From the NCBI RefSeq assembly GCF_932526225.1, contig NC_064036.1:310001-374000 (forward strand): 64,000 bases of DNA, given 5' to 3'. Shown here piece after piece: positions 1 to 10,005 of this stretch (positions are counted from its first letter, which is position 1; each line of letters begins with the position of its first letter). The DNA is from Nematostella vectensis (Eukaryota; Cnidaria; Anthozoa; Actiniaria; Edwardsiidae). The notes under the pieces were generated by a model. The model saw nothing but the letters and a program-made list of their open reading frames with translations. It was not told where the DNA came from and ran no database searches. The position numbers and the translations under genes are program-made.

Positions 1-472
1 CCATACATACGGATTACCCAATCGGTATGGCAGCACAAGGCTTTTACGGAAGGCTGTAAAGAACCCGAAGGCCCCAAGCACCGATATTTCCGAGCGAATA
101 TGCTGTACAACACTCTTGCAAGGTTATCCCAACCCGCGCATTAATGGGGAGGACAATAGCCAGGATCGCAGGCCTGTAATACGGTTACGCCACGCACAGC
201 TCGCCGAGATTGTGGTTGACAAAAAATAGAGGTCTATTTGGGCGTCTTGGGTCCCTTGGGGACTCGCCATGCGCACGGGCGCATCTCTTTTATTCTGTAC
301 ATGACATCAAATTAGCGAAGAAAAAAGACGCTGTTTTGGTATCATGTGAAAAGCATAAAATAAATAGAAATAAAGACGTAAGGGGGGAGAATATTGAAAT
401 ATTCATATTAGAATATTGACAAAATCCGCAATATTGTCTATGCTGACTAAGTAAAGCTGTATTTTACTTTAA

Positions 473-759
473 AGGGGCAGCAGCATAGTACTGCGCATGT
501 CTGGAGTCAGTGTTTATTGTAAGCTTTTAAGTGTCTACAAACAGTTGAACTTTTTAAAAGCTGTCAATACCTTATTAAATAATATGCAATATTATATTGA
601 AAACTATGTTAATTGACAGTTTGTGGTCATTTTTGTTTGTTTTGTTTAAAGTCTCCCACATGTACCAAAAGCTCATAAGTCAGTATTAGAATTTCACTGA
701 AGTTCATTGTGTCAGTGCTCTAGAGCTATTGCAAATCTCTTAACCATGACACTCCCCCT
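473..759. mobile_element. MITE-like block 1, TTAA-flanked (reference copy, U0)
   Basis: A 287-bp block is bounded by TTAA at 469-472 and 760-763. Its ends are imperfect inverted repeats: AGGGGCAG on the left and AGGGGGAG on the reversed right end, extending to 11 matches in 16 bases. TTAA duplication is typical of piggyBac and Kolobok DNA transposons, so this fits a non-autonomous relative. No transposase is encoded. It is present in every unit, so it was part of the founding unit. Ends are mutated in some copies, for example U1 and U17. Confidence 0.5.
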
Positions 760-835
760 TTAAAGGAAAGTAAAAAAAATCAAAATTGTTGGCGGGGGTC
801 TCTGTTGTGTTTGTTTTCTTTTTAGTTTTGTTTTA

Positions 836-868
836 TTATTATTATTATTTTCTTTTTTAGAGGGGGAG
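836..868 (+). repeat. (TTA)n plus polypyrimidine tract (U0 example)
   Basis: A short TTA microsatellite is followed by a T-rich run ending in 'ttttttag'. Length varies between units and accounts for many of the small length differences, with long T-runs in U4, U12 and U13. It resembles a 3' splice acceptor by composition only. Confidence 0.8.
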
Positions 869-1185
869 GGGAATTCAGCTAAAAATAGCCAAGGGTCAAT
901 TCAAGCAACTAGTACAAAAGATGTTTTTTTGCAGTCCTTTATTCAATATATTCAAGGTTATCATGCAATTCTGTTGTTTGACTGCATATATATATTTTTT
1001 TCTTTCTTTTCATTACAAGTGCTATATGTGTAAGTGGTGACCATAGCTATGATTACTATTATTTAGAATAATTTTTTACCTACTAACAGAAAACAACTTG
1101 ACTGCAAAACACTTACTGTAGGGCACTCGATATTAGGCATTACTTTCATGTGGATGTAAGGTTCAAATGTCAAAACCTTCATTAA

Positions 1186-1295
1186 CCCGTGAACTACGCT
1201 TTAGCGTATTACACTTTGTGGTGATCTGATTCTATTGTACTTTTTTTGTGTTTTACTAACTATTACCGTTTAACTATCACACTTTGTTTCACGGG
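1186..1295. mobile_element. MITE-like block 2, piggyBac-like, TTAA-flanked (reference copy, U0)
   Basis: A 110-bp block starts CCCGTGAA and ends TTCACGGG, with TTAA at 1182-1185 and 1296-1299. The perfect inverted match extends outward to 16 bp (1178-1193 with 1288-1303). A nearby internal palindrome, TACGC-TTTA-GCGTA, lies in the left part. The TTAA target and CCC terminus are the piggyBac pattern; the assignment is inferred without a transposase. It is found in each unit whose corresponding interval lies in the window, and the LINE in U19 is inserted inside it. Confidence 0.6.
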
Positions 1296-1964
1296 TTAAT
1301 GAAAACCACTCTAATTACTTACAGTAGTTCTTTTTTAATATTATTATTTACTTGTATAATTTAGATGAGCAATACATATTTCTTTATGGCTTTGTAGAGC
1401 TCATCTCGTTCCTCATAAATAACAAACAAAATGAAGTTTGTTCTTATTTTGGTGCAAAGGAATCTACAGTAGTTTTCTAATCAGATAATTGTTTTTCTTT
1501 TAACTCTCACCTGTTATTTCAACAGCCTTACTTGAGTTTGCTTGTCTCAGAAATAGACCTTGCTCAATAAACAAAGACATGTTACAAACTTATTTAATAA
1601 TTGGTAACAACTGCAATATTGTATGAAGAGAGTGCCCCTCTCTTACCTCTGCTATTGTTGAAATTATGCTCAATAAATTTTTCCTCTTCCCTCTCCACCA
1701 GTTAAGCATTCTATGTATGTTTCCCTGTACAAAATGCACCCCTTCAAATAGAACATTAAAGTTCACATACTTGTTTACTTCCTCAAACTCTTTGCTTTGT
1801 GTTTTTTGTTAACTTCCTAGGAACAAATTGAATACATATAATCAATAAATCTAGCAAGCTTATTTTGCAAACTCACTTTTTTTTATTATTTTTGCGCAAA
1901 ACCTATCAGGATTAAGGGGGTCCAGCACAAAGAAAAAAAAACGAATTAAAAAAAAAAGCCCATT

Positions 1965-2177
1965 GGCCTGGGATCGAACCAGGTCTGAAGAACAAAACGG
2001 AAACCATACATACGGATTACCCAATCGGTATGGCAGCACAAGGCTTTTACGGAAGGCTGTAAAGAACCCGAAGGCCCCAAGCACCGATATTTCCGAGCGA
2101 ATATGCTGTACAACACTCTTGCAAGGTTATCCCAACCCGCGCATTAATGGGGAGGACAATAACCAGGATCCCAGGCC
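1965..2177. repeat. 11-bp inverted repeat bracketing the candidate RNA (U1)
   Basis: GGCCTGGGATC at 1965-1975 is the exact reverse complement of GATCCCAGGCC at 2167-2177. As RNA this would bring the region near the A box next to the terminator. The right arm has one mismatch in the 'gatcgcagg' units (U0, U6, U10, U20, U24) and a G-U compatible change in U2. Confidence 0.6.
1967..1983 (-). other. tRNA-like T-arm with B box (U1)
   Basis: Read on the minus strand: a 5-bp stem CCTGG/CCAGG closes a 7-base loop TTCGATC, the exact geometry of a tRNA T-arm. It is followed by eight or nine bases and then oligo-T, as at a tRNA gene 3' end. Most other units read CCGGG on one side, giving one mismatch; U1 is fully paired. 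A matching acceptor 5' strand and a D-arm were looked for upstream and not found, so this is not called a tRNA gene. Confidence 0.5.
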
Positions 2178-2226
2178 TGTAATACGGTTACGCCACGCAC
2201 AGCTCGCCGAGATTGTGGATAACAAA

Positions 2227-2287
2227 AAATAGAGGTCTATTTGGGCGTCTTGGGTCCCTTGGGGACTCGCCATGCGCACGGGCGCAT
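2227..2287 (+). other. Three consecutive small hairpins (reference copy, U1)
   Basis: Hairpin 1: AAATAG (2227-2232) pairs with CTATTT (2237-2242) across a 4-base loop. Hairpin 2: GGCG (2244-2247) pairs with CGCC (2268-2271), enclosing GTCCC/GGGAC (2254-2258, 2262-2266). Hairpin 3: ATGCGC (2272-2277) pairs with GCGCAT (2282-2287) across ACGG. A T-rich stretch follows, and in U3, U7, U11, U21, U22, U25, U28 and U30 it is an unbroken T7. The block sits just upstream of the minus-strand RNA candidate. It could be a structured RNA, a promoter element of that candidate, or GC-rich sequence that pairs by chance. Confidence 0.45.
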
Positions 2288-2475
2288 CTCTTTTATTGTG
2301 TACATGACATCAAATTAGCGAAGAAAAAAGACGCTGTTTTGGTATCATGTGAAAAGCATAAAATAAATAGAAATAAAGACGTAAGGGGGGAGAATATTGA
2401 CATATTCATATTAGAATATTGACAAAATCCGCAATATTGTCTACGCTGACTAAGTAAAGCTGTATTTTACTTTAA

Positions 2476-2763
2476 TTGGGCAGCAACACAGTACTGCGCA
2501 TGTCTGGAGTCAGTGTTTATTGTAGGCTTTTAAGTGTCTACAAACAGTTGAACTTTTTAAAAGCTGTCAATACCTTATTAAATAATATGCAATATTATAT
2601 TGAAAACTATGTTCATGGACAGTTTGTGGTCATTTTTTGTTTGTTTTGTTTAAAGTCTTCCACATGTACCAAAAGCTCATAAGTCAGTATTAGAATTTCA
2701 CTGAAGTTCATTGTGTCAGGGCTCTAGAGCTATTGCAAATCTCTTAAACATGACACTCCCCCT
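2476..2763. mobile_element. MITE-like block 1, decayed left end (U1)
   Basis: Same block as in U0. TTAA is retained at 2472-2475 and 2764-2767, but the left terminus reads TTGGGCAG. This shows that the ends are not maintained, as expected for an immobile copy carried by the satellite. Confidence 0.45.
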
Positions 2764-3189
2764 TTAAAGGAAAGTAAAAAAAAATCAAAATTGTTGGTGG
2801 GGGTCTCTGCTGTGTTTGTTTTCTTTTTAGTTTTGTTCTATTATTATTATTATCTTCTTTTTTAGAGGGGGAGGGGAATTCAGCTAAAAATAGCCAAGGG
2901 TCAATTCAAGCAACTAGTACAAAAGATGTTTTTTTGCAGTCCTTTATTCAATATATTCAAGGTTATCATGCAATTCTGTTGTTTGACTGCATATATATAT
3001 TTTTTCTTTCTTTTCATTAAAAGTGCTATATGTGTAAGTGGTGACCATAGCTATGATTACTATTATTTAGAATAATTTTTTACCTACTAACAGAAAACAA
3101 CTTGACTGCAAAACACTTACTGTAGGGCACTCGATATTAGGCATTACTTTCATGTGGATGTAAGGTTCAAATGTCAAAACCTTCATTAA

Positions 3190-3299
3190 CCCGTGAACTA
3201 CGCTTTAGCGTATTACACTTTGTGGTGATCTGATTCTATTGTACGTTTTTTGTGTTTTACTAACTATTACCGTTTAACTATCACACTTTGTTTCACGGG
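3190..3299. mobile_element. MITE-like block 2 (U1)
   Basis: Same 110-bp length and intact CCC/GGG ends, with TTAA at 3186-3189 and 3300-3303. Internally it differs from U0 by 'gtacgtttt'. Confidence 0.55.
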
Positions 3300-3303
3300 T
3301 TAA

Positions 3304-3940
3304 TGAAAACCACTCTAATTACTTACAGTAGTTCTTTTTTAATATTATTATTTACTTGTATAATTTAGATGAGCAATACATATTTCTTTATGGCTTTGTA
3401 GAGCTCATCTCGTTCCTCATAAATAACAAACAAAATGAAGTTTGTTCTTATTTTGATGCAAAGGAATCTACAGTAGTTTTCTAATCAGATAATTGTTTTT
3501 CTTTTAACACTCACCTGTTATTTCAACAGCCTTACTTGAGTTTGCTTGTCTCAGAAATAGACCTTGCTTAATAAACAAAGACATGTTACAAACTTATTTA
3601 ATAATAGGTAACAACTGCAATATTGTATAAAGAGAGTGTCCCTCTCTTCAACCTGCTACTGTTGAAATTATGCTCAATAAACTTTTACCTCTTCCCTCTC
3701 CACCAGTTAAGCATTCTATGTATGCTTCCCTGTACAAATGCACCGGTTCAAATAGAACATTAAAGTTCACATACTTGTTTACTTCCTCAAACTCTTTGCT
3801 TTGTGTTTTTTGTTAACTTCCTAGGAACAAATTGAATACATATAATCAATAAATCTAGCAAGCTTATTTTGCAAACTCACTTTTTTTTATTATTTTTGCG
3901 CAAAACCTATCAGGACTAAGGGGGTCCAGCACAAAGAAAA
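3304..3940. other. AT-rich unit segment without recognised content (U1 example)
   Basis: Between MITE block 2 and the A-run before the next core. It contains a conserved 'cacctgttatttcaacag', pyrimidine-rich subtype sequence ('cctcttccctctccacc'), scattered aataaa motifs and 'tttttgcgcaaaac'. Reading frames of 60-65 codons occur, but substitutions between copies do not favour silent changes. The same segment occurs in every complete unit and nothing else is seen in it. Confidence 0.7.
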
Positions 3941-3965
3941 AAAAAACGAACTAAAAAAAAAAGCC

Positions 3966-4993
3966 CATTGGCCTGGGATCGAACCCGGTCTGAAGAACAA
4001 AACGGAAACCATACATACGGATTACCCAATCGGTATGGCAGCACAAGGCTTTTACGGAAGGCTGTAAAGAACCGGAAGGCCCCAAGCACCGAAATTTCCG
4101 AGCGAATATGCTGTACAACACTCTTGCAAGGTTATCCCAACCCGCGCATTAATGGGGAGGACAATAACCAGGATCCCGGGCCTGTAATACGGTTACGCCA
4201 TGCACAGCTCGCCGAGATTGTGGATGACAAAAAATAGAGGTCTATTTGGGCGTCTTGGGTCCCTTGGGGACTCGCCATGAGCACGGGCGCATCTCTTTTA
4301 TTGTGTACATGACATCAAATTAGCGAAGAAAAAAGACGCTGTTTTGGTATCATGTGAAAATCATAAAATAAATAGAAATAAAGACGTAAGGGGGGAGAAT
4401 ATTGACATCTTCATATTAGAATATTGACAAAATCCGCAATTTTGTCTACGCTGACTAAGTAAAGCTGTATTTTACTTTAAAGGGGCAGCAACATACTACT
4501 GCGCATGTCTGGAGTCAGTGATTATTGTAGGCTTTTAAGTGTCAACAAACAGTTGAACTTTTTAAAAGCTGTGAATACCTTATTAAATAATATGCAATAT
4601 TATATTGAAAACTATGTTAATTGACAGTTTGTGGTCATTTTTTTTGTTTTGTTTAAAGTCTCCCACATGTACCAAAAGCTCATAAGTCAGTATTAGAATT
4701 TCACTGAAGTTCATTGTGTCAGGGCTCTAGAGCTATTGCAAATCTCTTAACCATGACACTCCCCTTTTAAAGGAAAGTAAAAAAAATCAAAATTGTTGGT
4801 GGGGGTCTCTGTTGTGTTTGTTTTCTTTTTAGTTTTGTTCTATTATTATTATTATTATATTCTTTTTTAGAGGGGGAGGGGAATTCAGCTTAAAATAGCC
4901 AAGGGTCAATTAAAGCAACTAGTACAAAAGATGTTTTTTTGCAGTCCTTTATTCAATATATTCAAGGTTATCATGCAATTCTGTTGTTTGACT

Positions 4994-5044
<51 letters not shown>

Positions 5045-6003
5045 TCTTTTCATTACAAGTTCTATATGTGTAAGTGGTGACCATAGCTATGATTACTATT
5101 ATTTAGAATATCTTTTTACCTACTAACAGAAAACAACTTGACTGCAAAACACTTACTGTAGGGCACTCGATATTAGGCATTACTTTCATGTGGATGTGAG
5201 GGGGAAATGTCAAAACCTTCATTAACCCGTGAACTACGCTTTAGCGTATTACACTTTGTGGTGATCTTATTCTATTGTACTTTTTTTGTGTTTTACTAAC
5301 TATTACCGTTTAACTATCACACTTTGTTTCACGGGTTAATGAAAACCACTCTAATTACTTACAGTAGTTCTTTTTTAATATTATTATTTACTTGTATAAT
5401 TTAGATGAGCAATACATATTTCTTTATGGCTTTGTAGAGCTCATCTCGTTCCTCATAAATAACAAACAAAATGAAGTTTGTTCTTATTTTGGTGCAAAGG
5501 AATCTACAGTAGTTTTCTAATCAGATAATTGTTTTTCTTTTAACACTCACCTGTTATTTCAACAGCCTTACTTGAGTTTGCTTGTCTCAGAAATAGACCT
5601 TGCTTAATAAACAAAGACATGTTACAAACTTATTTAATAATAGGTAACAACTGCAATATTGTATGAAGAGAGTGCCCCTCTCTTCCCTCTGCTATTGTTC
5701 AAATTATGCTCAATAAACTTTTACCTCTTCCCTCTCCACCAGTTAAGCATTCTATGTATGCTTCCCTGTACAAAATGCACCCCTTCAAATAGAACATTAA
5801 AGTTCACATACTTGCTTACTTCCTCAAACTCTTTGCTTTGTGTTTTTTGTTAACTTCCTAGGAACAAATTGAATACATATAATCAATAAATCTAGCAAGC
5901 TTATTTTGCAAACTCACTTTTTTTTATTATTTTTGCGCAAAACCTATCAGGATTAAGGGGGTCCAGCACAAAGAAAAAAAAAACGAACTAAAAAAAAAAA
6001 GCC
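3966..6003 (+). repeat. Unit U2 (2038 bp, long TA tract)
   Basis: The extra length is mostly a (TA)n run at about 4996-5040. Private changes include 'aaccggaag' and 'ccgaaatttcc' in the core. The third plus-strand hairpin is broken by 'catgagcac'. It shares 'caagttctat' with U15, U17, U27 and U29, linking it to the lineage that later carries the palindromic insert. Confidence 0.95.
4996..5040. repeat. Expanded (TA)n microsatellite in U2
   Basis: About 45 bp of pure TA at the position where most units have 8-12 bp. It carries no palindromic insert, unlike the expanded tracts in U15 and U17. Confidence 0.9.
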
Positions 6004-8001
6004 CATTGGCCTGGGATCGAACCCGGTCTGAAGAACAAAACGGAAACCATACATACGGATTACCCAATCGGTATGGCAGCACAAGGCTTTTACGGAAGGC
6101 TGTAAAGAACCCGAAGGCCCCAAGCACCGATATTTCCGAGCGAATATGCTGTACAACACTCTTGCAAGGTTATCCCAACCCGCGCATTAATGGTGAGGAC
6201 AATAACCAGGATCCCAGGCCTGTAATACGGTTACGCCACGCACAGCTCGCCGAGATTGTGGATGACAAAAAATAGAGGTCTATTTGGGCGTCTTGGGTCC
6301 CTTGGGGACTCGCCATGCGCACGGGCGCATCTCTTTTTTTGTGTACATGACATCAAATTAGCGAAGAAAAAAGACGCTGTTTTGGTATCATGTGAAAAGC
6401 ATAAAATAAATAGAAATAAAGACGTAAGGGGGGAGAATATTGACATATTCATATTAGAATATTGACAAAATCCGCTATATTGTCTACGCTGAATAAGCAA
6501 AGCTGTATTTTACTTTAAAGGGGCAGCAGCATAGTACTGCGCATGTCTGGAGTCAGTGTTTATTGTAGGCTTTTAAGTGCCTACAAACAGTTGAACTTTT
6601 TAAAAGCTGTCAATACCTTATTAAATAATATGCAATATTATATTGAAAACTATGTTAATGGACAGTTTGTGGTCATTTTTTTTGTTTTGTTTAAAGTCTC
6701 CCACATGTACCAAAAGCTCATAAGTCAGTATTAGAATTTCACTGAAGTTCATTGTGTCAAGGCTCTAGAGCTATTGCAAATCTCTTAAACATGACACTCC
6801 CCCTTTAAGGGAAAGTAACAAAATATCAAAATTGTTGGTGGGGTCTCTGCTGTGTTTGTTTTCTGTTTAGTTTTGTTCTATTATTATTATTATTTTCTTT
6901 TTTAGAGGAGGAGGGGAATTCAGCTAAAAATAGCCAAGGGTCAATTCAAGCAACTAGTACAAAAGATGTTTTTTTGCAGTCCTTTATTCAATATATTCAA
7001 GGTTATCATGCAATTCTGTTGTTTGACTGCATATATATATTTTTTCTTTCTTTTCATTACAAGTGCTATATGTGTAAGTGGTGACCATAGCTATGATTAC
7101 TATTATTTAGAATAATTTTTTACCTACTAACAGAAAACAACTTGACTGCAAAACACTTACTGTAGAGCACTCGATATTAGGCATTACTTTCATGTGGATG
7201 TAAGGTTGAAATGTCAAAACCTTCATTAACCCGTGAACTACGCTTTAGCGTATTATACTTTGTTGTGATCTGATTCTATTGTTCTTTTTTGTGTTTTACT
7301 AACTATTACCGTTTAACTATCACACTTTGTTTCACGCTTTAATGAAAACCACTCTAATTGCTTACAGTAATTCTTTTTTAATATTATTATTTACTTGTAT
7401 AATTTAGATGAGCAATACATATTTCTTCTTGGCCTTGTAGAGCTCATCTCGTTCCTCATAAATAACAAACAAAATGAAGTTTGTTCTTATTTGGTGCAAA
7501 GGAATCTACATTAGTTTCTAATCAGATAATTGTTTTTTTTTTAACACTCACCTGTTATTTCAACAGCTCTTACTTGAGTTTGCTTGTTTCAGAAATAGAC
7601 CTTGCTTAATAAACAAATATATCTTACAAACTTATTTAATAATAGGTAACAACTGCAATATTGTATGAAGAGAGTGCCCCTCCCTTCCCACTGCTATTGT
7701 TGACATTATGCTCAATAAACTGTTACCTCTCCCCTCTCCACCAGTTAAGCATTCTATGTATGCTTCCCTGTACAAAATGCGCCCCTTCAATTAGAACATT
7801 AAAGTTCACATACTTGTTTACTTCCTCAAACTCTTTGCTTTGTGTTTTTTGTTAACTTCATAGGAACAAATTGAATACATATAATCAATAAATCTAGCAA
7901 GCTTATTTTGCAAACTCACTTTTTTTATTATTTTTGCGCAAAACCTATCAGGATTAAGGGGGTCCAGCACAAAGAAAAAGAAACGAATTAAAAAAAAAGC
8001 T
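6004..8001 (+). repeat. Unit U3 (1998 bp)
   Basis: The plus-strand hairpin 3 is followed by an uninterrupted T7 run ('ctcttttttt'), not 'ctcttttatt'. The right end of the 110-bp MITE reads 'cacgctttaatg', not 'cacgggttaatg', a change shared only with U4 and U11. Confidence 0.95.
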
Positions 8002-10005
8002 CATTGGCCTGGGATCGAACCCGGTCTGAAGAACAAAACGGAAACCATACATACGGATTACCCAATCGGTATGGCAGCACAAGGCTTTTACGGAAGGCTG
8101 TAAAGATTCCGAAGGCCCCAAGCACCGATATTTCCGAGCGAATATGCTGTACAACACTCTTGCAAGGTTATCCCAACCCGCGCATTAATGGGGAGGACAA
8201 TAACCAGGATCCCAGGCCTGTAATACGGTTACGCCACGCACAGCTCGCAGAGATTGTGGATGACAAAAAATAGAGTTCTATTTGGGCGTCTTGGGTCCCT
8301 TGGGGACTCGCCATGCGCACGGGCGCATCTCTTTTATTGTGTACATGACATCAAATTAGCGAAGAAAAAAGACGCTGTTTTGGTATCATGTGAAAAGCAT
8401 AAAATAAATAGAAATAAAGACGTAAGGGGGGAGAATATTGACATATTCATATTAGAATATTGACAAAATCCGCAATATTGTCTATGCTGAATAAGTAAAG
8501 CTGTATTTTACTTTAAAGGGGCAGCAGCATAGTACTGCGCATGTCTGGAGTCAGTGTTTATTGTAGGCTTTTAAGTGTCTACAAACAGTTGAACTTTTTA
8601 AAAGCTGTCAATACCTTATTAAATAATATGCAATATTATATTGAAAACTATGTTAATTGACAGTTTGTGGTCATTTTTGTTTGTTTTGTTTAAAGTCTCC
8701 TACATGTACCAAAAGCTCATAAGTCAGTATTAGAATTTCACTGAAGTTAATTGTGTCAAGGCTCTAGAGCTATTGCAAATCTCTTAAACATGACACTCCC
8801 CCTTTAAGGGAAAGTAAAAAAAATATCAAAATTGTTGGTGGGGGTCTCTGCTGTGTTTGTTTTCTTTTTAGTTTTGTTCTATTATTATTATTATTTTTTT
8901 TTTTTTTAGAGGAGGAGGGGAATTCAGCTAAAAATAGCCAAGGGTCAATTCAAGCAAGTAGTACAAAAGATGTTTTTTTGCAGTCCTTTATTAAATATAT
9001 TCAAGGTTATCATGCAATTCTGTTGTTTGACTGCATATATATATTTTTTTCTTTCTTTTCATTACAAGTGCTATATGTGTAAGTGGTGACCATAGATATG
9101 ATTACTATTATTTAGAATAATTTTTTACCTACTAACAGAAAACAACTTGACTGCAAAACACTTACTGTAGGGCACTCGATATTAGGCATTACTTTCATAT
9201 GGATGTAAGGTTGAGATGTCAAAACCTTCATTAACCCGTGAACTACGCTTTATCGTATTACACTTTGTTGTGATCTGATTCTATTGTTCTTTTTTGTGTA
9301 TTACTAACTATTACCGTTTAACTATCACACTTTGTTTCACGCTTTAATGAAAACCACTCTAATTGCTTACAGTAATTCTTTTTTAATATTATTATTTACT
9401 TGTATAATTTCGATGAGCAACACATATTTCTTCTTGGCCTTGTAGAGCTCATCTCGTTCCTCATAAATAACAAACAAAATGAAGTTTGTTCTTATTTGGT
9501 GCAAAGGAATCTACATTAGTTTTCTAATCAGATAATTGTTTTTTTTAACACTCACCTGTTATTTCAACAGCTCTTACTTGAGTTTGCTTGTCTCAGAAAT
9601 AGACCTTGCTTAATAAACAAATATATCTTACAAACTTATTTAATAATAGGTAACAACTGCAATATTGTATGAAGAGAGTGCCCCTCCCTTCCCCCTGCTA
9701 TTGTTGACATTATGCTCAATAAACTGTTACCTCTCCCCTCTCCACCAGTTAGGCATTCTATGTATGCTTCCCTGTACAAAATGCGCCCCTTCAAATAGAA
9801 CATTAAAGTTCACATACTTGTTTACTTCCTCAAACTCTTTGCTTTGTGTTTTTTGTTAACTTCCTAGGAACAAATTGAATACATATAATCAATAAATCTA
9901 GCAAGCTTATTTTGCAAACTCACTTTTTTTATTATTTTTACACAAAACATATCAGGATTAAGGGGGTCCAGCACAAAGAAAAAAAAAACGAATTAAAAAA
10001 AAACC
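8002..10005 (+). repeat. Unit U4 (2004 bp)
   Basis: Private 'aaagattcc' in the core and 'agagttct' in hairpin 1, where the loop changes but the stem stays paired. A long T-tract follows the (TTA)n. The late part ('tttcgatgagcaacac') matches the end of U14. Confidence 0.95.

Larger units (their letters stand above)
1..1960 (+). repeat. Unit U0 (partial, left edge)
   Basis: Starts about 46 bases into the unit, so the anchor and the tRNA-like T-arm lie outside. The core is of the 'atagccaggatcgc / gtggttgac' type shared with U6, U10, U20 and U24. The later half carries 'ttggcggggg' and 'attggtaac', as in U16 and U18, so the unit is a mosaic. It has well-preserved copies of both MITE-like blocks, used here as the reference. 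Confidence 0.95.
1948..2207 (-). ncRNA. Candidate Pol III-type non-coding RNA in the unit core (reference copy, U1)
   Basis: Minus-strand reading shows four ordered signals. A box-like TGGCGTAACCGT lies at 2195-2184 and matches 11 of 12 consensus positions. One arm of an 11-bp stem lies at 2177-2167. A B box, GGTTCGATCCC, lies at 1980-1970 inside a tRNA-like T-arm. A run of ten T follows at 1957-1948. The A box is unchanged in all 31 units. The B box is damaged in U9, U15 and U19, and its position in U0 is outside the window. The start is inferred as about 12 bases before the A box, giving roughly 250-260 nt. No match to 5S, U1-U6, 7SL or a complete tRNA was recognised. The A-B spacing of about 200 nt is longer than in most type 2 Pol III genes. 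It could instead be a decayed tRNA-derived sequence frozen in a satellite. Confidence 0.35.
1961..3965 (+). repeat. Unit U1 (reference unit, 2005 bp)
   Basis: First complete unit. It reads 'gaaccaggtc' where most copies have 'gaacccggtc', which makes the minus-strand T-arm stem perfectly paired here. The left end of MITE block 1 is altered to 'ttaattggg'. The region 3304-3950 is AT-rich, with aataaa-type motifs and a final A-run, and nothing further was recognised in it. Confidence 0.95.

Noticed and set aside
1860-2084. Minus-strand frame of 65-88 codons over the core
   Set aside because: Shadow of the conserved core; its C-terminal part is set by variable A-runs and changes frame from unit to unit.
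1961-2210. A complete tRNA, 5S rRNA or spliceosomal snRNA gene in the core
   Set aside because: Only a T-arm/B box is tRNA-like; no matching acceptor strand, D-arm or anticodon arm. No 5S internal control region or U1-U6 signature was recognised.
1963-2232. 89-codon plus-strand open frame in the core, open in nearly every unit (up to 122 codons when extended upstream)
   Set aside because: Differences between copies are largely amino-acid changing, U21 has a stop and U30 a frameshift. Overlapping frames on both strands are equally open, and there is no ATG at the start and no recognised domain. Conservation is explained by satellite homogenisation.
2213-2422. 69-codon plus-strand frame following the core
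   Set aside because: Changes such as Cys to Trp, Lys to Asn and Asp to Ala segregate freely between subtypes; no family resemblance. It overlaps the hairpin block.
3500-3540. Minus-strand splice-donor-like 'aacaggtgag' and nearby acceptor-like T-rich AG sequences
   Set aside because: Such short motifs are expected in AT-rich sequence; no exon with coding features on either side.
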